A DNA stretch of 64,000 nucleotides, from positions 1 through 64,000 of the forward strand of contig NZ_QKVM01000035.1 in the NCBI RefSeq assembly GCF_003231305.1, written 5' to 3'. Each line of letters begins with the position of its first letter. The first letter of the stretch is position 1. Origin of the DNA: Pseudomonas sichuanensis (GTDB taxonomy: Bacteria > Pseudomonadota > Gammaproteobacteria > Pseudomonadales > Pseudomonadaceae). A program made the translations under genes and the position numbers. The notes beneath the pieces were generated by a model. It saw only the letters and a program-made list of their open reading frames with translations. It did no database searches and had not been told where the DNA came from. Positions 12,801-17,768 of the stretch are shown here, one piece after another.

Positions 12801-14777
12801 ACCAATGGCTACCAACTGGTGGCCGGCAACAATGGCAGCCTGACCGCCACCAACGGCAGCGGTGGCGCCCTTGCGGCGGTGCGTGTGGATGCCGGCGCCA
12901 CGGCGTTGATCAGCGCGCCGCTGGTGGGTACCGGCGGTATCCAGAAACTCGACTCGGGCACCCTGGTACTGGCCGGCGCCAACACCTACACCGGCGGCAC
13001 CACGGTCAGCGGCGGTACCCTGATGGGCAACACCACCAGCCTGCAGGGCAACATCCTCAACAACGCCAGCCTGGTGTTCGCCCAGGGCGCCAATGGCACC
13101 TTCAACGGCAACCTGACCGGTACCGGCACCACCACCAAAACCGGCGCCGGCACCTTGCTGCTGACCGGCAACCAGGCCTTCAGCGGCGCCTTCAACGTCA
13201 ACCAGGGCGTGCTGGAGGTGGGCAATGCCGCCAACCCCGGTGCCAGCCTCGCGGCGCAGGTCACCGTGGCCAATGGCGCCGCGCTGACCGGCACCGGCAC
13301 GGTGGCCAGCCTGGTCAACCAGGGCACCGTGATGCCGGGCAAGGGCGGTGAACTCAGTGTCACCGGCAACTTCACCAACGCCGCCAGCGGCAGCCTGCTC
13401 GTCGATGTCAGCGGCAACCCGACCAGCTACCTCGACGTCGGCGGCACCGCCAACCTCGGCGGCAGCCTGCAGGTGGTCAACCTGGCCGGCTTCAGTGGCA
13501 GTGGCCAGTACACCGTGGTCACTGCTGCTGGCGGGGTGACCGGGACCTTCGCCAACACCAACCTGAGCAACTCGGCGTTCCTCAACAGCGCCGTGGCCTA
13601 TGGCGCCAACCAGGTGACCCTGTCGCTCAGCCGTAACGGTACCGGCTTCGCCGGGGTCGCGGTCACCAGCAACCAGCGCGGCGTGGGCACCGCCCTCAGC
13701 GCGCCGGGCGCACCAGCCGAGTTGACCGGCAATATCCTGCCCATGAGCGCGGCGCAGGCCCGGGCGGCGTTCGACAGCCTGTCCGGCGAGATCCACGCCA
13801 GCACTGCCAGCGTGCTGATCGAGGACTCGCGTTACGTGCGTGAAGCGGTCAACGACCGCCTGCGCCAGGCCGACTGCACCCGCCAGGACGATCCACGCCG
13901 CACCCTGGCACCCACCGCCAACCAGCAGCTCACCAGCGAAGGTTGCCAGGGCCAGGCCGTCGGCTGGATCCGCGCCCTCGGTGGTTGGGGCGACTTCGAT
14001 GGCAGCAACAGCCACGCCAGTGTCGATCGCGATCTGCAGGGCTTCATGCTCGGCGTCGACCGGGCATTGGACGAGCAGTGGAAGGTCGGCGTTGCCGCCG
14101 GCTACACCAACTCCAGCATCGATGCACACCAGCGCCGTTCGGATGCTTCGGTCGACAGCTACCACCTGAGCACCTACCTGGGCTACCAGTTGGACGCTTT
14201 TGCTGCTCGCCTGGGCGTGGCCTACAGCTGGCACGACATCGACAGCAAGCGTGACGTCGAGGTGGGCGCCTACAACGACCGCCTCAAGGCCAAGTACAAG
14301 GCACGCAGCGCCCAGGTGTTCGGCGAAGTGGGCTACGCCATCGACGCCGGCGGCATTGCCCTGGAGCCTTTCGCCGGGCTGGCCTACGTCAACTACGACA
14401 GCGATACCGCCCATGAGAAGGGCGGGGCAGGGCGGCTGGAGGGCAGCGTCGATCAGGACGTGACCTATTCCACCCTGGGCGTGCGCGCCGGCAAGCGTAT
14501 CGAGCTGGCCAACGGCACCGCCATCACCCCGCGCGCGTCGTTGGGCTGGCGGCATGCCTTCGGCGACACCAAGCCCGACGCCGACCTGCGCTTTATCGAA
14601 GGCGGGGCAGGCTTCAGTGCCTCGGGCGTGCCGATTGCCAAGGACGCGGCAGTGGTCGAGGCCGGGCTGGATTTGGCGGTGGGCGAGAGTGGCAAGCTGG
14701 GGATCGGGTATTCCGGGCAGCTGTCCAATGATGCCCGCGACCATGGGGTGACGGTGAGCTTCAGTATGGGGTTCTGA
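843..14777 (+). CDS. Giant type V autotransporter built of beta-strand repeats (5' end interrupted)
   Basis: The open frame encodes 4,644 residues rich in Gly, Asn, Leu, Ala, Thr and Ser. The passenger consists of autotransporter-associated beta-strand repeats (PATR type) with an 85-87-residue period; I count about 25 copies of the ALGxG motif. It also holds four copies of a longer module with GGFGxGxYRLF and FWDGxQ motifs. From about 13.77 kb comes the linker FDSLSGEIHASTASVLIED, then a roughly 270-residue autotransporter beta-barrel (VGWIRALGGWGDFDG onward) ending in Phe. The family passengers are beta-helical surface proteins involved in adhesion or aggregation. The function here is inferred from architecture. 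The TTG start is only the first possible codon after an in-frame TAG; the likely original start is GTG 798. The gene may therefore be silent, read through, or mis-sequenced. Confidence 0.85.
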   Translation: MSLAVSLVVGGMALSLNSEQALAACSAAGSIITCNGAANPLAPSYTNGGSSLTVNVNTGATLGTLLGVGGTSLSLAGNNNTLNNSGTIDPTLLGLLSIQSSAVLIGNTGTGSTLSINNNGTGVIKGTGALLGASLLNLTGMALDARNGAGGTTTITNAGSIGSSALASLTLVSEDTPVIAVTGGSTVNFTNTGTILGRAAFEASATGNTFTNAGTLTGSLAMGANSTNRFNAITGSSVGAGLGVGVALLVTSNPNLAFAAAGKIDGGAGGTNTLALQNAIGGGSGTSGSGTINASNYINFSRLIVDSGTWSLLGQVLNGTTQTTLNGGQLNFDNANAFGSGAITVNGGGLAGTIGGLSLSNALTLNAGLNVGGATDMALNGVVSGVGGLTKTGAGLLTLGGTNTYSGGTTLAAGGLNLTSAAALGTGGLTVSGAGSLQGSVPLVLNNAVALNAALSLPGSNALTLGGVLSGNGSLVKSGSGNLTLNGVNTFTGGTTLATGTLTLGNSNALGTGALGLTGNASLDTTAAMSLSNTINLGSSALTLTGNNALTLGGVIGGTGSLIKNGTADLTLNGVNTYSGGTSLAAGKLTLGNSAALGTGALALTGNASLDASTAVSLGNAINLGANTLNLLGTSATTLGGVISGTGAVVKNGAADLALNGNNTFSGGLTLNTGKLTVGHNNALGGGALTLGGNASLDASTAVSLGNAVNLGANTLSLLGTSATTLGGVISGTGALVKNGSAGLTLNGNNTFSGGTTLNAGVLTLGNNNALGTGALTLGGNAGLDAGVAVNLGNAINLGANTLSLLGTSATTLGGVISGTGALIKNGSSNLTLGGANTFSGGLTLNAGTLTLDSAAALGTGALSVGGASTLVNSGAMTLNNAVLLGGNLTLAGANNLTLAGNLSGSAGLIKNGAGSLTLSGNNSQSGNTALNAGTLVVGSNTALGTGTLNAAANTTLDSSVAGLSLSNNLNLAGNLNLAGSNDLTLGGVVAGVGGLTKNGASTLTLNGANTYIGATNLNAGRIVVGSNTALGSGALNAAAGTSLDASSAVTLANAVNLAGALTIGGGANLGLGGLISGAGSLIKNGSATLTLSGPNAYLGGTTLNAGGLVLGNGAALGVGKLTVAGAGSLDTSAAISVGNAITLDADLTLGGSNNLVLGGLIDGTGQLIKNGAATVTLNGLNTYTGGTVLNAGGLVLGNGSAIGSGALTVGGAASLDNSAAISLGNSVALNANLTLGGSNALTLGGVLSGAGQLIKNGLATLTLNGVNTYTGGTILNAGGVVIGNGNALGSGALSVTGAASLDNSAVLNLANDIGLGANLTLGGSNDLTLSGVISGTGGLVKNGLADLILTGNNTFSGAIDLLGGSLTTVGAGALGSASALNVGAGASLNLGNSATVGGLSGAGTVNVAGGGNLSVGGNNLNNVFSGVLAGAGGLVKNGSGSLELSGVNVLAGNTTVNGGLLNVSGALASANVQVNSGASLGGTGSLVGAVDIANGAHLLANSGATLNTGALTLHSGSILDFGLAGPSTGGTALVNVNGNLTLDGTLNVSDLGGFGVGIYRLFDYTGSLVDNGVVFGTIPGSVLPGDLQVQTSIGSQVNLLVGGAAGGVQFWDGNQTVANGVIDGGTGTWGGGSSNWTDVNGTLNSAWGDDFAIFQGTAGDVTVVGTQTATGLQFVTNGYRLIGSGGLNLVNGSNGAFSVRVDPGATATLNVGLSGSGLLAKLDSGTLVLNGANSYTGGTLLNGGALVVGNNTALGTGAVSTAAGTSLDSNTAVTLGNAFALGGALTVAGSADLGLAGIVSGNGSLIKNGGANLTLGNANTYSGGTTLGAGTLTLGNAQALGTGGLTVSGASSLTSTGDFSLGNSIALNANLTLPGTSNLTLNGVVGGTGGLVKTGSGVLTLNGSNNYQGTTSLNGGTLVVGSNTALGTGALNAAGGTTLSSNANVTLANLFNLAGNLTIAGAQNLTLGGNINGVGGLTKTGSGTLTLNGTNGNLGNTNFNAGTLVLGSASALGLGQLNAAAGTTLDSNTALNIGNTVNLAGNLIIAGSNDLGLGGLVTGAGSLTKNGASNLTLSGANTLTGGVTLNAGTLTLGNNQALGTGTLTVGAAANLATLGALTVANQMVLNDTLSLIGNNNLALNGVISGTGGLSKTGSGNLTLGAANTYQGTTTLGAGTLTLGNNTALGQGNLSVTGNSTLATSGVLQVANAIGLGAGTTLGINNTQALTLDGVISGTGGLGKLGSGQLILNGNNTYSGGTSLQAGSLLLGNAGALGSGALSVDGAASLDASQALALANAINLAGGNLTLGGSQALTLNGVVSGNNSLVKNGAATLTLNGNNTYSGGTTLNAGTLVVGSNTALGTGALSTGANTSLDASGAGATLANAVHLGGVLNVPGSANLTLNGVLDGVGGLNKSGAATLTLNGANNYLGGTTLNAGQLVVGNDNALGQGGLTVAGASTLSAGSSVALANNVTLNAGLTVAGANDLTLNGVINGTAGLTKNGSGNLTLNGNNGYQGGTQLNAGRLTLGSSGALGTGTLAVTADASLANSAPMALGNTIALSNNANLTFAVDNAMILSGDLSGTGNLIKTGVDDLTLVGVKTFTGDVEIQAGSLTTLGSGVLANVDNLNVGASGQLNLNGNASLGSLTGSGQVDVGIGSVLSLGSNNLNSTFAGGINGLGGLTKVGTGTLTLTGTSNLADNTQVNAGTLKVDGTLGSNLLTVASGATLTGSGSANATVVINNGGHLAGQSGSTLGLGSLVLNSGSIIDAGLGSPATGGTALFNVGGNLTLDGTLNVSNIGGFGNGVYRIFDYAGLLTDNGLDFGNLPFGFGLGDLSLQTSLANQVNLLVSASGQNILFWDGSDTTANGQVNGGTGTWNAGSSNWTDLNGTTNSAWNGSFAVFQGTPGDVTVVGPQAINGMQFVSNGYRLLGGAGGVLNLVNGSSGDTSVRVDPGAIATLDVALAGSGKLNKLDTGTLVLNGSNSYSGGTTLSGGTLIVGSDSALGSGVLSTTAGTTLDSNKTVALGNAINLTGPLNIAGSNDLALNGDISGTGGLVKAGNANLLLAGNNSYSGNTALNAGTLIVGSNTALGSGALNAAAGTSLQSSQAVTLANNLNLAGLFNVLGSNDLALGGTLAGAGRLVKSGASALTLSGANTYSGGTELQAGTLVVGNNAALGSGGLSVTGNANLDSSSAVTLGNPVAVSGTLNVLGSNDLQLAGVLSGNGTLNKSGLADLTLSGNNTFSGIINLLAGSLSTIGTTALGSQSELNVSSGATLNLDGNTTLGDIGGSGAIQIAAGNSLGVQGGVFAGDISGTGTLNKLGSDTLTLSASNSHSGTTNVQAGGLVVNGSLASNTVNVGSGATLGGSGSLGGTVNVASGGTLGAASGSTLNVGNLVLDNSANFNAALGAPVGSAPLVNVANNLTLGGTLNITDIGGFGAGVYRLFAYGGSLTNNGMAIGSTPVPASDLTVQTAIANQVNLVVGGASNVLFWDGSQSVPNGVIDGGSGTWDATNTNWTDANGVLNTPWNDTFAVFQGTPGTVTVNGSQSIGGMQFVSDGYVLNASAAGELLTTGTTNLRVDNGATATLNVALNGTGSIAKYDTGTLVLNAANGYSGGTALNGGTLVVGNNSALGSGVLTAAAGTTLDSNTAVTLANNAVLNGALAIGGSNALELAGNLSGAGGLIKNGSAQLTLSGSNSYTGGTLINAGSVVGDSDSLKGAIVNNAALTFEQNANGSYTGNLTGSGTLTKAGTGELLLTGNNGLTGATNVNAGRLVVNGRLDSATVTVATGASLSGSGTLAGAVQIQNGATLAAGPGSTPLSVGSLSLASGSALDLSLGAPNAATTVVQVAGNLTVDGTLNITDAGGFGPGVYRLFSYGGTLTDNGLVFGAIPGSVVLGDLSLQTAIANQLNLVVQGAAGSLQFWNGSQTTPNGSIGGGSGTWDSATNWTNSTGTTSDNWGAQFAVFGGQAGTVTVAGNQAFTGMQFLTNGYQLVAGNNGSLTATNGSGGALAAVRVDAGATALISAPLVGTGGIQKLDSGTLVLAGANTYTGGTTVSGGTLMGNTTSLQGNILNNASLVFAQGANGTFNGNLTGTGTTTKTGAGTLLLTGNQAFSGAFNVNQGVLEVGNAANPGASLAAQVTVANGAALTGTGTVASLVNQGTVMPGKGGELSVTGNFTNAASGSLLVDVSGNPTSYLDVGGTANLGGSLQVVNLAGFSGSGQYTVVTAAGGVTGTFANTNLSNSAFLNSAVAYGANQVTLSLSRNGTGFAGVAVTSNQRGVGTALSAPGAPAELTGNILPMSAAQARAAFDSLSGEIHASTASVLIEDSRYVREAVNDRLRQADCTRQDDPRRTLAPTANQQLTSEGCQGQAVGWIRALGGWGDFDGSNSHASVDRDLQGFMLGVDRALDEQWKVGVAAGYTNSSIDAHQRRSDASVDSYHLSTYLGYQLDAFAARLGVAYSWHDIDSKRDVEVGAYNDRLKAKYKARSAQVFGEVGYAIDAGGIALEPFAGLAYVNYDSDTAHEKGGAGRLEGSVDQDVTYSTLGVRAGKRIELANGTAITPRASLGWRHAFGDTKPDADLRFIEGGAGFSASGVPIAKDAAVVEAGLDLAVGESGKLGIGYSGQLSNDARDHGVTVSFSMGF
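2658..3440 (+). repeat. Near-identical tandem 261-bp units inside the autotransporter gene
   Basis: Three successive units begin near 2658, 2919 and 3180, spaced 261 bases apart. Units one and two share long stretches of identical DNA, covering the SLDASTAVSLGNA and LLGTSATTLGGVISGTGA segments; unit three keeps the second segment. Elsewhere in the gene the 258-261-bp repeats are more diverged. Such identity suggests recent tandem duplication or gene conversion, and makes this stretch prone to length change and to assembly collapse. Confidence 0.7.
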
Positions 14778-14781
14778 AACC

Positions 14782-14890
14782 ATCGCGGGGCAAGCCCGCT
14801 CCCACGATCCTGGGCTGGTTCCAAGGGTTGGATTGATGTCCAACGTTCTGGAGCAGCCCAATCGCCGTGGGAGCGGGCTTGCCCCGCGAT
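14782..14890. repeat. Inverted pair of REP elements after the autotransporter
   Basis: The palindromic unit ATCGCGGGGCAAGCCCGCTC, followed by CCAC, lies at 14782-14805. Its inverse, GTGGGAGCGGGCTTGCCCCG followed by CGAT, lies at 14867-14890. They form a two-REP cluster immediately behind the stop codon, where REP pairs often stabilise mRNA 3' ends or assist termination. This is the classic P. putida-group REP sequence. Confidence 0.85.
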
Positions 14891-15046
14891 CAGTCTGGAC
14901 TGTGTACGACATTTCCGAATCTGAAACCAAATACTTCAATCGGCCAGCGCTTGGGACCTATCCTACGCGCCTGTCGGAAGGCTCTGCATTGGCTGGGAAA
15001 TACCTCGGGGGTAACGTCGCTGGGTCGTCATGAATGGCGACCGGGT

Positions 15047-15183
15047 GTGAGAAGCCCGCCGTGTTAATCCAATGAGCTAGCCAGTTTTGGCAGCTGTGCG
15101 CGTGCAGACTTCGGTCTGGCCGTGTGTGATTGGAGCACGGTCTTCTCACCTCGCGTACGGCTGCCACCCTTATCTGTGAGAAG
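15047..15183 (+). promoter_or_regulatory. Structured leader with GTGAGAAG repeats before the small-protein pair
   Basis: GTGAGAAG occurs at 15047-15054 and again at 15176-15183. Its exact inverse, CTTCTCAC, lies at 15142-15149. The inverse can pair with either copy, so two alternative hairpins are possible in the RNA ahead of the coupled genes at 15229. The longer reading frame from TTG 15130 runs through this leader, but the protein family start fits ATG 15229 better. My recollection is that similar leaders precede other Pseudomonas genes of this type; I cannot confirm that from this window. A regulatory role is inference. Confidence 0.4.
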
Positions 15184-15228
15184 GATGGAGGTGGTTGTTC
15201 ACTGACAACTTTTCCAATCGGTAAGCCA

Positions 15229-15474
15229 ATGAAAAAGATCGTCCCCGATCCACCGTACCCCATCTCCTTCATCACCATCATCAACGACCTCACTGCCGAG
15301 CAGGCGCTGGAACACGCCAACACTCTGATGGAAAGCCTGGTCGACACCGTCCACCTCTACACAATCGCCCCTCCCGAACTGCGCCCGGACATCCTGCTGT
15401 GCAACGCCTCGATCCTCTCCCAACTGGTCATCGCCCTGATCAACCACGCCAAATCCAAGAGGGCCGCCCCATGA
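15229..15474 (+). CDS. Small DUF6124-like protein
   Basis: The 81-residue product starts MKKIVPDPPYPISFITI and continues with LTAEQALEHANTLMESLVDTV. The KxxPDPP opening followed by an amphipathic helix is the usual appearance of small Pseudomonas proteins grouped as DUF6124. No function is known. ATG 15229 is preferred over the upstream TTG at 15130 because the family begins at the MKK...PDPP motif. Its stop overlaps the start of the next gene in an ATGA, so the two are translationally coupled. No signal peptide or membrane segment is visible. Confidence 0.6.
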   Translation: MKKIVPDPPYPISFITIINDLTAEQALEHANTLMESLVDTVHLYTIAPPELRPDILLCNASILSQLVIALINHAKSKRAAP

Positions 15475-15716
15475 GCGATAAAAGTGTCTACGGCCCAACC
15501 GAGGGCAGCACCACCTGCCTGGACCTGTTCTGCATCAAGCCGGGCATCCCGTTCGAACATGCCTTCGGCGAGTTGTCCGCGCTGCTTGGCTGCATCAGGC
15601 ATCTGACAACTGAAGCTGAAATGGAGGGTGACCTGCTGGCCGGCAGCGCCGCGCGGATCCTGAGCGGGTTGGCCAAGGGGCTGATTGATGACATGGAGTC
15701 GGGGATGAGCCGATAG
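15471..15716 (+). CDS. Small DUF3077-like protein
   Basis: This 81-residue product resembles the DUF3077 family of Pseudomonas. It has a beta-like segment (CLDLFCIKPGIPFEHAFGELSALLGCIRHLT) followed by a helix (AARILSGLAKGLIDDMESG). The ATG overlaps the preceding stop codon (ATGA at 15471-15474), so it is the second gene of a coupled pair. The two proteins share a helical layout and may be distant relatives or partners. The function is unknown; small DUF3077 and DUF6124 genes are scattered in multiple copies in Pseudomonas genomes. Confidence 0.6.
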   Translation: MSDKSVYGPTEGSTTCLDLFCIKPGIPFEHAFGELSALLGCIRHLTTEAEMEGDLLAGSAARILSGLAKGLIDDMESGMSR

Positions 15717-15724
15717 CGGTGATT

Positions 15725-15747
15725 GGGGCTGCTACGCAGCCCCTTTT
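15725..15747 (+). terminator. Likely Rho-independent terminator of the DUF6124/DUF3077 pair
   Basis: GGGGCTGC, a short TAC loop region and GCAGCCCC form a GC-rich stem about 9 bases after the stop codon at 15716. TTTT follows directly. Position and shape fit a terminator for the upstream two-gene unit. Confidence 0.7.
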
Positions 15748-15796
15748 CCGGCATCACGCGGTATCGCGGTGAACGCCTCAGCCTCCACCCCCACTA

Positions 15797-15866
15797 GAGA
15801 CATACACCAAGGCGGGCAGAGGTACTTTCACAGGACTCATTGGCCCGAAACAGATGTGGGAGCGGG
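15797..15866. repeat. Left copy of a 70-bp direct repeat flanking the hcp cassette
   Basis: Two blocks are identical to the right copy at 17769-17837: GAGACATACACCAAGGCGG at 15797-15815, and a 26-base block at 15841-15866 beginning TGGCCCGAAACAGATG. A less conserved 25-base spacer separates them. A further shared segment, GGTAGGCGCCGC, follows at 15904-15915. The second block runs into a REP-like GTGGGAGCGGG. The copies may be arms of an inserted cassette or two members of a dispersed repeat family. Confidence 0.75.
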
Positions 15867-16115
15867 TTTACCCGCGAAGCGCCGCGCGGGCGGCGCTCGA
15901 TCTGGTAGGCGCCGCAAAAGCATCGGCGGACACCTGGTGGCCCTCACCCAATATTTGCGGTTTCGGTGGTATGCCTCTGGAGACCCTGGCGTGCTACCGC
16001 GTGAGGGCGGCCAGGTGCCAGGCGAAAGCTATGCAACGCTTGAGATCGAGCTCAAAAAGCAACGCGTTATTGCTCATTGGTGCAGGATAGGTAGATTTCC
16101 CTAGCTAACAATAGG

Positions 16116-16400
16116 CTATCTCCGAGAGCTTGCTAAAAATGCCCAGCAGTGGAAGAAAACCATGAATATTGATGAAAAGAAAATCAAAGCTCGGAAATTC
16201 ATGTAGGTTTCCTCAAAGTCTATGAAAATCAAAAAGCTTCTGTGCGTGATCAAGTTCAAGTAAAGTCCTGCGGTTGCTGTGTTGTAGATGTAGCTTGTGA
16301 TAGCGGCGGCTAGTGAGTGAGGATTTTGAATTGTGTGGCGCCTCAAGATGACTGAGGCGCATATGTCTGATGCGACAAAAAGAGCAAGTGCAAAAATCAT
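16116..16400 (-). CDS. Putative membrane immunity protein of the hcp cassette
   Basis: From ATG 16400 this encodes 94 residues dominated by hydrophobic segments (MIFALALFVAS at the N-terminus, IYNTATAGLYLNL, ALIFFSSIFMVFFHCWAFL near the end). It is a small inner-membrane protein with about three helices. ATG 16400 is chosen over the upstream ATG 16424 because it forms an ATGA overlap with the stop of the preceding effector gene. Local GC is far below the window average. A membrane protein directly behind a candidate toxin is the usual place for a T6SS immunity gene; this role is inference from position and topology only. Confidence 0.6.
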   Translation of the reverse strand: MIFALALFVASDICASVILRRHTIQNPHSLAAAITSYIYNTATAGLYLNLITHRSFLIFIDFEETYMNFRALIFFSSIFMVFFHCWAFLASSRR

Positions 16401-17110
16401 TCGCGAAAATACTCTATGAACCATTGGTGCATCGTTGCCGCGCTGACAATTCCTTCTAAAAATAAGGTGGGCTTCCCCATCATTCGGAAACCTCGCATTT
16501 TGTCAATGTTGTGGTATTCAAATAAACGCCAGGCTCCAGGTTTTAGCTCTTTTCGAAAGAACACCCCATATCCAGAGAGCCCCAGGTCGACAGTGTAATA
16601 AATTAGGGTTCCATCTCTTTCGCTATAGCCAAACTTCTTGGCTACCTGTTGATATCCTCTGCGAACGGGGCCCACAACATCGTTTCGCTGGGCGCCAATG
16701 TGGTTTCCGTTTTCATATAGATTGTTAGCGCCATGGGCGAGCAGCGGGGCTCCAAAGAATGTGCATAACATTCGGCGTTTCACGCAGGCGCCAGCACCCG
16801 TAGCGACTTGACTTATTCCACCCACAAGGCCAGCAATTGGCAGAGCAAGTTTTTCGGCTTGAATAAGCAAGCTTGCTTGTTCTGCTTTCAGGGCCTTCAA
16901 GCCCTCTTCTGGAGTCAGTCGCTGTGTGGCTACATCGTCCATGATGCGTTTGGAAAAGTATGCAACCTCCCGGTTGAACTGCATCCGATCCATGCCATGG
17001 CTCAAATGCCGTGCACTGACCGTGCAGGCGAACGCAGTCAGGCGCGTAGCGGCTTGGTTTACATCCCAATAGTCGGGCCCCAGCGGGTAGTTACCTTGAC
17101 GAGCGCTCAT
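16397..17110 (-). CDS. DUF4225 protein, candidate Hcp-linked type VI effector
   Basis: The 237-residue product has the pattern of DUF4225 proteins. The N-terminal half is helical and begins MSARQGNYPLGPDYWDVNQA. The more conserved C-terminal half holds GAPLLAHGANNLYENG, GPVRRGYQ and YYTVDLGLSGYG, preceded by a hydrophobic stretch (LALPIAGLVGGISQVATGAG). ATG 17110 overlaps the hcp stop codon (ATGA at 17107-17110), so it should be translated with hcp. DUF4225 proteins are common beside hcp in Pseudomonas, and cargo of Hcp tubes is commonly encoded in this position. Membrane damage would fit the hydrophobic segment and the membrane-type neighbour, but no activity can be read from the sequence. 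Confidence 0.65.
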   Translation of the reverse strand: MSARQGNYPLGPDYWDVNQAATRLTAFACTVSARHLSHGMDRMQFNREVAYFSKRIMDDVATQRLTPEEGLKALKAEQASLLIQAEKLALPIAGLVGGISQVATGAGACVKRRMLCTFFGAPLLAHGANNLYENGNHIGAQRNDVVGPVRRGYQQVAKKFGYSERDGTLIYYTVDLGLSGYGVFFRKELKPGAWRLFEYHNIDKMRGFRMMGKPTLFLEGIVSAATMHQWFIEYFRE

Positions 17111-17589
17111 GCGAGGTCTCGCCAGGCGGCATGGGCCGAGGTGCTGCCGGTGTGGTGGATCCAGCTGATATCGCGGTAACGGATTGCCAGGTGTTCCTGA
17201 GCCTCCTGGTCGCTTTGCAGCATGCTGTGGGGCATGTCCACGCGCTGCTCCACCAGCACCGCGCCGCCGAGCTTGAGAGTGAAGTAGCGTTCCAGAAGCC
17301 CAGCGGGGTTGGTGCGGTAGAAGTTGAGGTTGCACTCAAGGCGTTCGCCGCTGTCCAGAGCCTGGGCCAGCAGCGGGGTCGCCTTGTCGACGAACTTAGT
17401 GATCAGCACCGGTTGGTGCAGGGCACGCTGGCTGTCGTCACCGATCAGCTGATGTGCGACTGAGAGCACCATCACCTCGTCGGTGTGTCCCGCCTGGCAA
17501 TGATTGCCAATCTAGGCCTCGGTGGAGCAGCCAGCGGAAATCAGGCCCTGACGGTCGCCGTTGATGGACAAGTAGCTGAGATAAGCCAT
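17107..17589 (-). pseudogene. hcp: hcp (type VI secretion tube protein) with an in-frame TAG at codon 26
   Basis: Reading from ATG 17589 gives MAYLSYLSINGDRQGLISAG and CSTEA, then TAG at 17514-17512. It continues in the same frame as IGNHCQAGHTDEVMVL and FYRT, and ends RYRDISWIHHTGSTSAHAAW, for 160 codons in total. This is a complete Hcp1-family protein, which stacks into the T6SS inner tube and carries effectors in its lumen. The family normally reads SIGN at the TAG, so TCG to TAG is a single-base change. A restart at GTG 17475 would lack the first beta strands and could not form a normal ring. No other T6SS structural gene is in the window, so this is an orphan hcp with its downstream cargo. 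Confidence 0.8.
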
Positions 17590-17768
17590 AGGTTCATTTC
17601 TCTGGGTTGAAGAGAGTAAGACCCTAAGGCAGTGGCAGCGGCGAGGATGCAGGACGGCTCCGATGGCCGGATCAGAAACAGCGGCATCCTGAGCAGCTCA
17701 GGTCCTACAAGATGGCCTGACAGATAAACATCAGAGCCTGCCGAGGTGACTGATGCTGCTACTGCCTT
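17590..17768. other. Upstream region of hcp
   Basis: This non-coding stretch should contain the hcp promoter on the minus strand. I see no confident promoter, no strong ribosome-binding site and no ORF. It ends at the right direct-repeat copy. Confidence 0.3.

Larger units (their letters stand above)
15717..16115. other. Gap with a direct-repeat arm and a single REP-like palindrome
   Basis: No credible gene is present; the short open frames here have no ribosome-binding site and read through the repeat. The segment contains a hairpin GGGGCTGCTACGCAGCCCCTTTT at about 15725-15747, a good terminator candidate for the preceding gene pair. It also holds the left copy of the direct repeat that reappears beyond the hcp cassette. 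Confidence 0.5.

Noticed and set aside
1700..13200. CRISPR-like periodic repeats
   Set aside because: The 258-261-bp period is far too long, there are no unique spacers, and the repeats are coding and in frame with an autotransporter passenger.
1428..14939. A 4,503-residue protein on the minus strand
   Set aside because: It lies entirely antisense to the autotransporter in the same codon register, has no domain or ribosome-binding site, and is explained by avoidance of TTA, CTA and TCA codons in the sense gene. Reported as a curiosity, not as a gene.
15854..16104. Short plus-strand ORFs after the DUF3077 gene
   Set aside because: They run through the direct repeat and REP sequence, have no ribosome-binding site and no recognisable domain.
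17107..17475. A normal Hcp gene starting at GTG 17475
   Set aside because: It would lack the first 38 residues, including conserved strands, while the missing part is present in frame upstream and interrupted only by one TAG.
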